DNA of 29,326 bases from the NCBI GenBank assembly GCA_937894725.1, contig CALAYL010000086.1, positions 1 to 29,326 on the forward strand. The letters are read 5' to 3'. Positions 6,641 through 14,895 of the stretch are shown piece by piece (position 1 is the stretch's first letter; each line of letters opens with the position of its first letter). This stretch comes from an uncultured Bacteroidota bacterium. GTDB lineage: Bacteria > Bacteroidota > Bacteroidia > Chitinophagales > LD1. The translations under genes and the position numbers were made by a program. The notes under the pieces were generated by a model. That model saw nothing but the letters and a program-made list of their open reading frames with translations, was not told where the DNA came from and ran no database searches.

Positions 6641-7948
6641 TCAATCAAAACGTATCGCTTTGATAGGCGATATATTTTTGATAATACGTAGAGGTAGCAA
6701 CAGTGCCAATGTACAAAAGAATAACGTACCTACATTGATAATCACTACAGCCCAAAAACTCAATGACACAGGCGCATAGCGAATGTAGTACGAATCCATC
6801 GGCAATTTGATGATATGATAAGTAGCTTGCAACCAGCATAGCCCCACACCTACTATATCGCCTAGCAACAAACCTAAAAACACCACTAGAACACCATAAT
6901 ACAAAAACACGCCTATCATGCTCCTTGAGCTAGCCCCTAGCGATTTGAGCAAACCTACCATAGTCGTTCGTTCTAGTACAAAAATCAACAAGGCCGAAAC
7001 CATATTGATGCATGCTACTAAGACCATCAATATAAGTATGATAAGTTCATTCATATTTTGCAACTCCAACCAATCAAACAAACCAGGATATATATCCTTT
7101 ACAGATAAGGCTTCAATATCAAGCTCTTCAATTTCTTCATTAAAATTTTGTGTAATAATATCCAATGGATCTTCTGACCAACGGACATACATTTCTTCGG
7201 GCATTAAGCCTCCAAAGAATAATAATCCATAGGCCTTGAGTTTGTTTTTAAAAAGTGGTTTGTCTTTCAAAAAAACCTCAAAACTACTCACCGTATCGCT
7301 TCCCCATCTATTCAATGATTGCAAAAGTTGCATATCGCCTATGGCCACATCTTTATCAAACTCTTCAATACCAGTTTCATAAATACCCGCTATTCTAAAT
7401 GCTCTAGTTTGAATCTCTTGTCCTGGAAAATGGACTAGCACTTTATCGCCTAAGGCTATCGAAAGTCGCTTGGCTGTAGAGCTTGAAATGAGTAGCTGCT
7501 TACTGCGAGCAGCGCTATCGTTTGATAATACTTCACCCGCTATCAGATAGTTTTTAAATTTTTTCCAATAAAAAGATGTATCCACTCCGCGCACTATCGT
7601 ACCATCAAAGGCATCTGGCGTTTTGATAAGTCCGGCCTTGGTAACTATTGGTTGTATATGTGCTATATCCGCATACGCTTTTTTTGATTTGACAAAAGAA
7701 GGATAGCGATAAATCCCACTTTCGTTGTAAGAACGCCCAAGCGTATAAGGTACTACATGTATGTGTCCCCAAAAGGAAAACACTTTACCCCTAATTTCTT
7801 TTTGAAAGCCATTGACAAAACTCACCGCCACTATCATCGTACTCACACTCAGCACTATCGCCACTAGCGATATGCAGATTATGTAAAAAGAGAAACTCTT
7901 TTTTGCACCGAAGGCAATCTTTTTTGCTATAAAATATGAAAAGTTCAA
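6641..7948 (-). CDS. ABC transporter permease, FtsX/LolC-LolE type
   Basis: A 435-residue permease with the MacB/LolE layout: a cytoplasmic N-terminus and first membrane helix (about 20-45), a large periplasmic MacB_PCD-like domain (about 46-295) and three C-terminal helices (about 300-326, 345-375, 395-425) carrying the FtsX signature ERTTMVGLLKSLGAS. Family knowledge: such subunits pull lipoproteins from the inner membrane or transmit ATP-driven motion to periplasmic partners. No ATPase gene is adjacent, so it must pair with one encoded elsewhere, as is frequent for LolE homologues in Bacteroidota. The start must be TTG at 7948: an in-frame stop lies two codons upstream and the next ATG (codon 38) would remove the first membrane helix. 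Confidence 0.85.
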   Translation of the reverse strand: MNFSYFIAKKIAFGAKKSFSFYIICISLVAIVLSVSTMIVAVSFVNGFQKEIRGKVFSFWGHIHVVPYTLGRSYNESGIYRYPSFVKSKKAYADIAHIQPIVTKAGLIKTPDAFDGTIVRGVDTSFYWKKFKNYLIAGEVLSNDSAARSKQLLISSSTAKRLSIALGDKVLVHFPGQEIQTRAFRIAGIYETGIEEFDKDVAIGDMQLLQSLNRWGSDTVSSFEVFLKDKPLFKNKLKAYGLLFFGGLMPEEMYVRWSEDPLDIITQNFNEEIEELDIEALSVKDIYPGLFDWLELQNMNELIILILMVLVACINMVSALLIFVLERTTMVGLLKSLGASSRSMIGVFLYYGVLVVFLGLLLGDIVGVGLCWLQATYHIIKLPMDSYYIRYAPVSLSFWAVVIINVGTLFFCTLALLLPLRIIKNISPIKAIRFD

Positions 7949-8019
7949 CTCCGCTTATTAGTTTGGCAACAATATTGTTTATTCTTCTGTAAAGATTGAA
8001 AAATAGAAAATAATTTGAG

Positions 8020-9177
8020 ATGAAAATGTGGATTATGATTTGGATGTTGTTTTTATTGGGCTTAAATCAAACGAATGCCCAACTGCCTGTAGTAGGCGCA
8101 GCGCGCACTTGGGAGTATATAAAAGAGTTGAGAGATAAGCATATTGGACTAGTAGTAAATCAAACTTCTACTATTGGCAATACCCATTTGGTTGATTCTC
8201 TTCTTGGGTTGGGTATCAAAGTCAATACTATTTTTGCACCAGAACATGGATTTAGAGGCGAAGCTGATGCTGGGGCGCATATCGCAAATGGCAAAGACAG
8301 AAAAACAGGCACACCTATTGTTTCGCTCTATGGAAAAAAACATGCACCCGATAGCATAGACCTTGTAGGAATTGACGTTATCGTCTTTGATATACAAGAT
8401 GTAGGTTGTAGATTTTATACATTTATCTCTACCCTTCATTATGTAATGGAAGCCTGCGCTACACATGGCAAAAAACTTATTGTACTCGATAGACCCAATC
8501 CTAATGGACATTATGTAGATGGTCCGGTGTTGAAAAAAGGTTACGAATCTTTTGTGGGTGTAGATCCTATACCGATTGTACATGGTCTCACCGTAGGCGA
8601 ATATGCGATGATGGTAAAAGGTGAAAACTGGATAAAAAATGCCGCATCGCTTGATATAAGTATAATAAAATGCAACTACTATACACATAGTATGCGCTAT
8701 AATTTACCTATCAAACCATCACCAAATTTACCGAATGAAAAAGCGATCGCTTGGTATCCATCGATTTGCTTTTTTGAAGGCACAAATGTAAGCGTAGGGC
8801 GAGGTACAGCTATGCCATTTCAAGTGATTGGTAGTCCATACATAGACTCAAGTAAGATGAAATTTATGTTTATACCCAAGCCCACTGCTGGGGCATCTGC
8901 GCCTTTTTTAAATGGCAAAAAATGCTACGGATATGATCTACGTATGGTCACCCCAAAAAAACTCGACCTAGAGCCACTTATCAAAATGTACAAGGGATTT
9001 AACGACAAATCGAAATTCTTTTTGACCAATGGCTTTTTTGACAAACTAGCTGGTACAGACGATTTGCGTAAGCAAATTGTAGCAGGTAAATCTGCCAACG
9101 AAATCAAAATAAGCTGGGAGGCCGATTTGAATCAATATAAAGAACTACGCCAAAAATATTTGCTTTACGAACTATGA
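8020..9177 (+). CDS. Secreted NamZ-family exo-beta-N-acetylmuramidase (DUF1343)
   Basis: A 385-residue protein with a signal peptide (about 1-20, ending NQTNA) and a full NamZ/DUF1343 region. Seen: GLVVNQTS (43-50), the conserved APEHGFRGEADAG (73-85), VFDIQDVGCRFYTF (122-135), VLDRPNPNG (155-163), PSPNLPN and FEGTNVSVGRGT. Family knowledge: NamZ enzymes (YbbC in Bacillus, a Tannerella homologue) release N-acetylmuramic acid from the non-reducing end of peptidoglycan glycans, supplying cell-wall recycling; the Glu/His of EHGFRG lie in the active region. It acts in the periplasm. The gene overlaps fmt by ATGA, so the two are probably translationally coupled. No MurNAc uptake or MurQ/MurK gene is seen in the window. 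Confidence 0.9.
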   Translation: MKMWIMIWMLFLLGLNQTNAQLPVVGAARTWEYIKELRDKHIGLVVNQTSTIGNTHLVDSLLGLGIKVNTIFAPEHGFRGEADAGAHIANGKDRKTGTPIVSLYGKKHAPDSIDLVGIDVIVFDIQDVGCRFYTFISTLHYVMEACATHGKKLIVLDRPNPNGHYVDGPVLKKGYESFVGVDPIPIVHGLTVGEYAMMVKGENWIKNAASLDISIIKCNYYTHSMRYNLPIKPSPNLPNEKAIAWYPSICFFEGTNVSVGRGTAMPFQVIGSPYIDSSKMKFMFIPKPTAGASAPFLNGKKCYGYDLRMVTPKKLDLEPLIKMYKGFNDKSKFFLTNGFFDKLAGTDDLRKQIVAGKSANEIKISWEADLNQYKELRQKYLLYEL

Positions 9178-10097
9178 ATGAACTAAAAAAATTGCGCATT
9201 GTATTTATGGGTACGCCTGATTTTGCAGTACCAATGTTAGATATTCTTCATCATTCTCTGCACGAGGTAGTGGCAGTCATCACAATGCCCGACAAGCCCG
9301 CAGGAAGAGGTTTGCAACTCCAATGCTCAGATGTAAAAAAATATGCTGTCGGCCAAAATATCCCTACGCTCCAACCTACCAACCTAAAAGCAGCTGAATT
9401 TATTGAAGTGCTCAGATCATATCAGGCCGACTTGTTTGTGGTAGTGGCCTTCAGAATGTTGCCCGAAGTAGTGTGGAATATGCCACCACTTGGCACTATC
9501 AATCTACACGCCTCTCTCCTACCCAATTATCGGGGTGCGGCCCCCATCCATTGGGCAGTAGTGAATGGAGAAACGGAAACTGGCGTAACTACTTTCTTTC
9601 TCCAGCATGCTATCGATACAGGCGATATTATTCGGCAAAGAAAAGTAACGATAAGTGAAACAGACAATGTAGGCGATGTATATGCAAAACTAATGGACAT
9701 AGGCAAAGACGTATTACTCGATACAGTTAACTCGATTGCGCAAAATACCTTCACGATTCAACCGCAAGCACATAATACTGATATCAGGCATGCCCCTAAG
9801 ATTTTTAAAGAACATTGTTTGATAGATTGGTCTAGAGACACAAAAGAAATTTATAATCAAATAAGAGGGCTATCGCCTTTTCCGGTAGCATATACTTCAC
9901 TTGAGGGAAAACAACTAAAGGTATTTAAAGCAAACTATCAACTCGAAACACATCATAAAGCATTGGGAGAAGTAGCTACTGACAAAAAAACATTTTTACG
10001 TTTCTATGCAAAAGGCGGATATATCGATTGTCTCGAAATTCAACTCGAAGGCAAAAAACGAATGAAAGTAGATGAGTTTTTGAGAGGATGGAATTAG
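9174..10097 (+). CDS. fmt: Methionyl-tRNA formyltransferase
   Basis: At 307 residues this is close to the usual length. It transfers the formyl group of 10-formyl-THF to methionyl-tRNA(fMet) for translation initiation. Seen: MGTPDFAVP (12-20), the catalytic segment INLHASLLPNYRGAAPIHW with Asn110 and His112, and Asp148 in HAIDTGD, matching the known Asn/His/Asp triad of E. coli Fmt (108/110/146). The C-terminal OB-like domain carries LSPFPVAYT (binding the tRNA). The start ATG at 9174 overlaps the stop codon of the NamZ gene by four bases. No def gene lies beside it here. Confidence 0.97.
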   Translation: MNELKKLRIVFMGTPDFAVPMLDILHHSLHEVVAVITMPDKPAGRGLQLQCSDVKKYAVGQNIPTLQPTNLKAAEFIEVLRSYQADLFVVVAFRMLPEVVWNMPPLGTINLHASLLPNYRGAAPIHWAVVNGETETGVTTFFLQHAIDTGDIIRQRKVTISETDNVGDVYAKLMDIGKDVLLDTVNSIAQNTFTIQPQAHNTDIRHAPKIFKEHCLIDWSRDTKEIYNQIRGLSPFPVAYTSLEGKQLKVFKANYQLETHHKALGEVATDKKTFLRFYAKGGYIDCLEIQLEGKKRMKVDEFLRGWN

Positions 10098-10192
10098 GTT
10101 TTTAAGTAAAGTTTATATCCTCAGAATGAAAACAAGCTAATGACTTTTCTATAACTATAGTTGAAAATAAAAGCATTTCGCATTAACAAAAA

Positions 10193-10768
10193 ATGAAAGA
10201 AAATTACCAACAGGACAAACACTTTGACCGAAATGATTTCATAGAAAAATCGTTAGAAAAAGGTGAGTATGAAAATTGCATTTTCAATGGTTGTGAATTT
10301 GCAGAGCATGATTTTAGTGGATTTAAATTTATTGACTGTACATTCAAAAGTTGCAATTTAAGTTTGGTGAAATTAACCAAGACTACATGGCGTGATACAA
10401 AATTTAAAGATTGTAAAATGCTTGGACTTCGATTTGATAATTGCAACGAATTTGGTTTGTCGTTTTCCTTTGATAGCTGTCTCCTAAACCTCTCTTCCTT
10501 TTACAAGCTAAAAACAAAAAAGACCATCTTCAAAAATTCACAGATTCAGGAAACTGACTTTACGCAATGCGATTTGACTAGTGCTATATTTGATAATTGC
10601 AATCTAGCTAGATCTGTTTTTAGCGATACCATTCTCGAAAAAGCAGACTTCCGTACAGCATACAATTATAGTATTGACCCAGAAATAAACCGAATCAAAA
10701 AAGCGAAATTTGCTCTTTTGGGTCTTGAAGGTCTTTTAACGAAATATGACATTGATATCGAAAAGTAA
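10193..10768 (+). CDS. Pentapeptide repeat protein, Qnr/McbG-like
   Basis: A 191-residue protein made of tandem pentapeptides A(D/N)(L/F)XX. The register is clear from about residue 28 to 155 (CIFNG CEFAE HDFSG FKFID CTFKS CNLSL ...), with a less regular insert near residues 88-105 and a C-terminal cap, SIDPEINRIKKAKF then LLTKYDIDIE, as in Qnr and McbG proteins. Family knowledge: such proteins form right-handed quadrilateral beta helices that mimic DNA and protect or inhibit gyrase; similar 190-residue proteins are common in Bacteroidota chromosomes without proven resistance. There is no signal peptide. The gene stands alone, 95 bases after fmt and upstream of the 3' end of tRNA-Glu, and looks somewhat more AT-rich than its neighbours. 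Gyrase protection is an inference. Confidence 0.88.
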   Translation: MKENYQQDKHFDRNDFIEKSLEKGEYENCIFNGCEFAEHDFSGFKFIDCTFKSCNLSLVKLTKTTWRDTKFKDCKMLGLRFDNCNEFGLSFSFDSCLLNLSSFYKLKTKKTIFKNSQIQETDFTQCDLTSAIFDNCNLARSVFSDTILEKADFRTAYNYSIDPEINRIKKAKFALLGLEGLLTKYDIDIEK

Positions 10769-10912
10769 GGAAAGGTATTGTCCAACATCTTCTTTTGAGC
10801 GTATTTCCAATCATTCCAAACCGAATTATTTTGCACATGTAATTATCAAAATGTACTTTTTAGATTCAGCAAAGGGCACTTAACATTAAAACGTTTATTT
10901 CAAAAGGAGTTT

Positions 10913-10947
10913 AAAACAAAAACGCTTCCAAAAAATTGGAAGCGTTT
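10913..10947 (-). terminator. Intrinsic terminator of tRNA-Glu
   Basis: A perfect 11-bp stem (10920-10930 with 10937-10947) with a six-base loop is followed on the minus strand by TTTGTTTTAA (10920 down to 10911). It lies five bases beyond the tRNA 3' end. The T-rich tail is on the minus side only, so it serves the tRNA. Confidence 0.88.
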
Positions 10948-10951
10948 ATTG

Positions 10952-11023
10952 TAGCTCGTAGGGGAGTCGAACCCCTCTTTAGCGGATGAAAACCGCTTGT
11001 CCTAACCGATAGACGAACGAGCC
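10952..11023 (-). tRNA. tRNA-Glu (anticodon TTC)
   Basis: On the minus strand the 72 bases fold completely: acceptor GGCTCGT/ACGAGCT (7 bp, with a G-T pair at position 1-72) plus discriminator A, D arm GTCT/GGAC, anticodon arm AGCGG-TTTTCAT-CCGCT with anticodon TTC, four-base variable loop and T arm AGGGG-TTCGACT-CCCCT. The D-arm sequence TTCGTCTA resembles other bacterial tRNA-Glu genes. CCA is not encoded. It has a recognisable promoter upstream and a strong terminator immediately downstream, so it appears to be a single-gene transcript. Confidence 0.97.
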
Positions 11024-11041
11024 TTTTTATCTAACGGAGCG

Positions 11042-11071
11042 CAAATATAAATATTCATTTCAAAATACAAA
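11042..11071 (-). promoter_or_regulatory. Bacteroidota-type promoter of tRNA-Glu
   Basis: On the minus strand, TTTG (11071-11068), 18 bases and TATATTTG (11049-11042) match the Bacteroidota -33/-7 promoter consensus (TTTG, about 19 bases, TAnnTTTG). The -7 element ends 18 bases before the mature tRNA 5' end. It is the best complete promoter match I found in the window. Confidence 0.75.
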
Positions 11072-11137
11072 AAATCTTTTCATTGATTTTTTTCACAACG
11101 TTCTGATTTCTTAAAATCCCTATGTCAAACTAAAAAC

Positions 11138-11145
11138 TATTTTTG
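11138..11145 (+). promoter_or_regulatory. Candidate -7 element for pgk
   Basis: TATTTTTG is an exact TAnnTTTG match ending 20 bases before the TTG start codon of pgk. No -33 TTTG is evident at the right distance, so the call rests on the -7 element and its position. Confidence 0.45.
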
Positions 11146-11165
11146 CGGTACAAAATCCAAAACCA

Positions 11166-12386
11166 TTGAAAACAGTAGATATTCGCTCTTTCAAAAATAC
11201 TACCGCTATAGTACGTGTAGATTTTAATGTACCGCTCGATAAGCAAAATAAAGTTACAGACGATACTCGTATTCGCGCTGCGCTGCCCACCATTCAAAAA
11301 ATATTGAGCGATGGCGGTGCTGTGGTGCTGATGAGCCACCTTGGGCGACCACTCAAAAAACTGAACGAAGACGGCACACTCAATATCGAGAAGTTTACTC
11401 TTCGCCATGTAGTGCCTACCCTCGAAAAGCTACTCAATAAACCTGTAAAATTTGTAGCTGATTGTGTGAGCGATGAAGCATTGGCGATGTCATCTAGCCT
11501 ACAAGCGGGTGAAGTATTGCTATTAGAAAACCTTCGGTTTCATAAAGCGGAAGAAAAAGGAGATCTTGATTTTGCAAAACGACTAGCTACCCATGGTCAA
11601 ATATATGTAAACGATGCTTTTGGCACTGCACATAGAGCCCACGCTTCTACTACACAGATAGCTCAATACTTCACAGAAGAAAATAAAGTATTTGGTAAGT
11701 TGATGGCAGCCGAAGTGAGCAATGCAGCGCGTGTACTCAAAGCCAGTGAGGCGCCTTTTGCGGCTATCATAGGTGGCGCAAAAGTATCGGATAAGATACT
11801 GATTATTGAAAATCTACTCGATCGAGCCAACTTTATTTTGATAGGCGGTGGTATGAGTTATACCTTTTTAAAAGCGCTTGGGCATCCAATCGGAAAATCA
11901 CTTTGCGAAGAAGATAAATTAGAACTCGCTCTTGATGTACTTGCCAAAGCAAAAGCAAAAGGAGTGCAAGTTCTATTACCTATAGACCATGTAGTGGCCG
12001 ATTCATTTAGTAATGAAGCTTCATTCAAAACTATTGCTATAACTGAAAATTCAGGCGATAACATGGGATTAGACCTAGGAATAGAGTCTATCAAAATGTA
12101 CACAAATGTCATTTTGAAATCGAGAACAATTTTATGGAATGGCCCTATGGGTGTATTTGAAATGCCTAACTTCCAGAAAGGCACTGTAGCTATAGCTCAA
12201 GCGGTTGCACAAGCTACAAAGGCAGGTGCATTTTCGCTAGTGGGCGGTGGTGACTCAGTAGCGGCCGTTACCCAATTTGGACTTGAAAAAGAGGTGAGCT
12301 TTGTATCTACCGGAGGAGGAGCTTTGTTAGCATATTTTGAAGGAAAAACATTGCCTGGAATAAATGCACTTATCTCGAATAATTAA
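11166..12386 (+). CDS. pgk: Phosphoglycerate kinase
   Basis: A 406-residue two-domain enzyme, about ten residues longer than many bacterial PGKs. It makes ATP and 3-phosphoglycerate from 1,3-bisphosphoglycerate in glycolysis and runs backwards in gluconeogenesis; cytoplasmic. Signatures in order: VRVDFNVPL (17-24), LMSHLGRP, LLLENLRFHKAEEK, YVNDAFGTAHRAHAS, IIGGAKVSDKI, GGGMSYTFLKALG, LWNGPMGVFE, LVGGGDSVAAV and STGGGALLAYFEGK. The start must be TTG at 11166: the frame upstream has no ATG before a stop at 11112, and the next internal ATG is at codon 56, after the first substrate-binding motif. It seems to be transcribed alone or with the downstream OmpA gene, which has its own candidate promoter. 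Confidence 0.97.
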   Translation: MKTVDIRSFKNTTAIVRVDFNVPLDKQNKVTDDTRIRAALPTIQKILSDGGAVVLMSHLGRPLKKLNEDGTLNIEKFTLRHVVPTLEKLLNKPVKFVADCVSDEALAMSSSLQAGEVLLLENLRFHKAEEKGDLDFAKRLATHGQIYVNDAFGTAHRAHASTTQIAQYFTEENKVFGKLMAAEVSNAARVLKASEAPFAAIIGGAKVSDKILIIENLLDRANFILIGGGMSYTFLKALGHPIGKSLCEEDKLELALDVLAKAKAKGVQVLLPIDHVVADSFSNEASFKTIAITENSGDNMGLDLGIESIKMYTNVILKSRTILWNGPMGVFEMPNFQKGTVAIAQAVAQATKAGAFSLVGGGDSVAAVTQFGLEKEVSFVSTGGGALLAYFEGKTLPGINALISNN

Positions 12387-12396
12387 TTAAAATTTT

Positions 12397-12404
12397 TACC
12401 TTTA
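12397..12404 (+). promoter_or_regulatory. Weak candidate -7 element for the OmpA-family gene
   Basis: TACCTTTA matches TAnnTTTG at seven of eight positions counting the free bases and ends 15 bases before the ATG at 12420, the same spacing as at pyrR. No -33 element is clear, so this is tentative. Confidence 0.3.
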
Positions 12405-12419
12405 AAAAAATAAAATCAT

Positions 12420-13871
12420 ATGAATAAAAACCTACTTTTCATCGTTCTTTTCATTTTAGGTTCTGGCAAAATATCGCAAGCGCAAAATAAAGCTTATCCA
12501 TGGCAAGTAGGATTTGGTATGAGTGCGCCACAATTTACCATAGGTGACGCTCCGTTCCATAAAGAATATTTCAACGTTAAAAATTGGAATGCCTTTCCAA
12601 GTTTTAACCTCAAGGTAGCACGTCATATCAAATATGGCATTTCTGCCCAATCAACACTCTCGGTAGGCTATGCTGAGCGCAGACCTAAAATTGACAACGA
12701 TGGCAATGCCTTTATAGACTTTGATATAAACATTAAATACAGTTTTGCCAATGGGTATATATTAAAAGACAAATGCTTTTTTGACCCCTACATCGTGTTG
12801 GGAGGAGGATACAATCGCTCTTTTTTAAAACACAGAGGTACAGTCGATTTAGGCGCTGGATTCAATATATGGATTTTTAAGCATTTCGGGCTTTTTATGC
12901 AAGCATCATATAATATGATTCCTAAGAAATTTGACGCTTCAAATCCACAAAATTTCAGAGGATATATGCACCATACATTTGGTTTTGTAACTCGGTTTGG
13001 CAAAGGTGCAGATAGAGACAAAGATGGTATAGCCGATATTGATGATAAATGCCCCGATGTACCAGGCTTGAAAGAATTTAATGGCTGTCCAGATACGGAT
13101 GGTGATGGTATAGTAGATGAATTAGATGCATGTCCTACTGTAGCTGGAATTGCGGCATTTGCTGGCTGCCCAGACACTGATGGCGATGGTATTCCTGATA
13201 CTCAAGATAAATGCCCTGCCCTATTTGGACCGAAAGAAACAGAAGGCTGCCCAGACACCGATGGTGATGGCATATTAGACAAAGATGATGCCTGCCCTTC
13301 AGTAAAAGGTTTAGTCCAGTTCAATGGTTGCCCTGATACCGATGGCGATGGAGTACCAGACAAAGACGATAGATGTCCAGAAACTAAGGGACTTGTAGCG
13401 CTTGCTGGTTGCCCAGATAAAGATGGCGATGGCATAGCTGATATAGATGATAAGTGTCCTGATCAAAAAGGGCCTGTAAGCAACTCTGGTTGCCCTAAAA
13501 TATCGGATGTCGAGAAAAAGCAAGTACAAGAGAAATTAAGTTTTGCTGCCAAGAAAATTGAATTTGAAACAGGAAGTGATGCGATTCGTAAAACTTCTTT
13601 TGCTACACTCGATGGAGTGATAGAGATACTGCAAAGCTACAGCGATGTAGAGGTTTCTATTGATGGTCATACGGATGCAACAGGTAACCCTGACAAAAAT
13701 TTAGACTTGTCGATTAGAAGAGCATCTGCTGTTTACAACTATTTTGTATCTAAAGGAGTAAACAAAAACAGGTTAAATGCTTCAGGTTATGGACAAGAAA
13801 GACCTATCGCAAGTAATGCTACTGCCGATGGACGACAAAAGAATAGACGAGTAGAGCTCAATATTAAATAA
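12420..13871 (+). CDS. OmpA-family outer-membrane protein with six TSP3 repeats
   Basis: A 483-residue protein: signal peptide (about 1-21, ending KISQA), N-terminal beta-barrel region (about 25-195), six exact-length 27-residue thrombospondin type 3 units (198-359, each with D-x-D-x-D-G-I/V, a C-P pair and G-C-P) and a C-terminal OmpA peptidoglycan-binding domain (about 375-483) with DGHTDATGNPDKNLDLSIRR and GYGQERPIA. Family knowledge: TSP3 units bind calcium through the aspartates and make a rigid spacer, while the OmpA domain holds peptidoglycan; such proteins are abundant in Bacteroidota outer membranes. A good terminator follows the gene. It lies 33 bases after pgk but probably has its own promoter. 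The role of the barrel (porin or structural) cannot be read from sequence. Confidence 0.93.
   Translation: MNKNLLFIVLFILGSGKISQAQNKAYPWQVGFGMSAPQFTIGDAPFHKEYFNVKNWNAFPSFNLKVARHIKYGISAQSTLSVGYAERRPKIDNDGNAFIDFDINIKYSFANGYILKDKCFFDPYIVLGGGYNRSFLKHRGTVDLGAGFNIWIFKHFGLFMQASYNMIPKKFDASNPQNFRGYMHHTFGFVTRFGKGADRDKDGIADIDDKCPDVPGLKEFNGCPDTDGDGIVDELDACPTVAGIAAFAGCPDTDGDGIPDTQDKCPALFGPKETEGCPDTDGDGILDKDDACPSVKGLVQFNGCPDTDGDGVPDKDDRCPETKGLVALAGCPDKDGDGIADIDDKCPDQKGPVSNSGCPKISDVEKKQVQEKLSFAAKKIEFETGSDAIRKTSFATLDGVIEILQSYSDVEVSIDGHTDATGNPDKNLDLSIRRASAVYNYFVSKGVNKNRLNASGYGQERPIASNATADGRQKNRRVELNIK
13011..13496 (+). repeat. Six in-frame TSP3 units of 81 bp
   Basis: Six consecutive 81-bp units encode DxDxDG(I/V)xDxxDxCPxxxG...GCP, with no indels between units (486 bp in total). 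Conserved aspartates are the expected calcium ligands. Several units share short nearly identical DNA such as GATGGCGATGG, suggesting growth by unit duplication. Confidence 0.92.
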
Positions 13872-13889
13872 CCAACAATCCTCATATCA

Positions 13890-13917
13890 AGCCAGACCTA
13901 GTGTTTGGCTTTTTTTT
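13890..13917 (+). terminator. Intrinsic terminator after the OmpA-family gene
   Basis: An 8-bp stem with one G-T pair (AGCCAGAC at 13890-13897, GTTTGGCT at 13903-13910) and a five-base loop is followed by an eight-T run (13910-13917). It lies 19 bases after the OmpA stop and separates that gene from the MscS gene. Confidence 0.85.
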
Positions 13918-13954
13918 GGCATAATATTTGAAAATAGTTCGTCAAAAATATAAT

Positions 13955-14782
13955 ATGGAAATCATTACGATCGAGGCACTCACGACCAAGTATCTCAACA
14001 TGGCTATCAATTTTGCACCAAAACTGGTAGCAGCTATCATCGTGCTTATAGCGGGTTTGTGGTTTATCAAAATAGCGGGAAAACTCATCGCCAAGTTTTT
14101 CGATAAAAAAGACTACGATGTATCGCTCGAAACATTTCTACAAAGTCTCATCAATATAGGGCTCAAAATTGTATTGTTTGTATCTGTAGCAGGTATGGTA
14201 GGTTTCCCTACCTCTTCCCTATTTGCCATCATGGGTGCTGCGGGCCTTGCTGTGGGCTTAGCATTGCAGGGTAGCCTTTCTAACTTTGCGGGCGGGGTAT
14301 TGATTTTGATTTTCAAACCATACAAAGTAGGCGAGTTAGTAACTTTGCTTGATAAATTTGGAGAAGTGGTCGAAATTCAGATTTTCAACACTATAATCAA
14401 GACTTATGACTGCAAAACAATCATCCTTCCAAACGGAGCTGTAAGCAATGGTGTAATTCAAAACCATTCTCGTGAGGGAAAACTCATGGCCGATTTGAGA
14501 GTGAAAGTAGATTTTGCTACCCACATAGACGACCTTAGAACGAAAATAATAGCAGAATTACTCAAAGACGAAAAGGTACTCAAAAACCCCGCCCCTACTG
14601 TCAATGTAATTGAATATGCAGAGGGAGGTGTAGTACTCTGTGTGCGTCCATTTGCAACAGTAGCTAATTTTTGGGATGTGCATTTCAAATCGCTCGAAAA
14701 CTTACAAAAGCTGCTTCGCGCCAATAACATATCTGGACCAAGAGTAACCCGCTTTGTCAATAGTGCTACTATTACGGACTAG
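13955..14782 (+). CDS. Small-conductance mechanosensitive channel, MscS family
   Basis: From ATG 13955 the protein has 275 residues, close to E. coli MscS (286). It shows a first helix (about 12-40), a second (about 60-80) and the glycine/alanine-rich pore helix FAIMGAAGLAVGLALQG followed by NFAGGVLILIFKPYKVGE, the MscS hallmark, then the beta domain (TIILPNGAVSNGVIQNHS) and a mixed C-terminal domain. Family knowledge: it opens under membrane tension to release solutes on osmotic downshock; inner membrane heptamer. I preferred ATG 13955 to an in-frame TTG at 13928 because the extension MKIVRQKYN is not typical and sits just after the terminator. It appears to be a single gene. Confidence 0.93.
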   Translation: MEIITIEALTTKYLNMAINFAPKLVAAIIVLIAGLWFIKIAGKLIAKFFDKKDYDVSLETFLQSLINIGLKIVLFVSVAGMVGFPTSSLFAIMGAAGLAVGLALQGSLSNFAGGVLILIFKPYKVGELVTLLDKFGEVVEIQIFNTIIKTYDCKTIILPNGAVSNGVIQNHSREGKLMADLRVKVDFATHIDDLRTKIIAELLKDEKVLKNPAPTVNVIEYAEGGVVLCVRPFATVANFWDVHFKSLENLQKLLRANNISGPRVTRFVNSATITD

Positions 14783-14895
14783 TTTTAAAGAGTATTTGAT
14801 CCGTGGTTTTTTCAAACAGTGTAGTTTTGGGTCGCTAGTTAGTAGCTTTTATTTATTGTTCACTAGAATTGTTTATTTTTCGGAAATTTTTTTGA

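Noticed and set aside
8149..8688. A 179-codon open frame on the minus strand inside the NamZ gene
   Set aside because: It lies fully antisense to a well-conserved enzyme, its translation is rich in Cys, Tyr and Ile runs with no family features, and no promoter is seen.
10769..10845. Minus-strand peptide containing VWNDWK, recalling the start of lysine 2,3-aminomutase
   Set aside because: Only about five residues match, the frame is closed by a stop upstream and no further aminomutase motif is present. Probably chance.
10098..11023. Genomic island at tRNA-Glu
   Set aside because: No integrase, no duplicated tRNA 3' end and only one gene; at most an old single-gene insertion.
13202..13435. 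Minus-strand frame with repeated PSPSVSGQP peptides
   Set aside because: It is the antisense reading of the TSP3 repeats of the OmpA-family gene; the repetition comes only from that.
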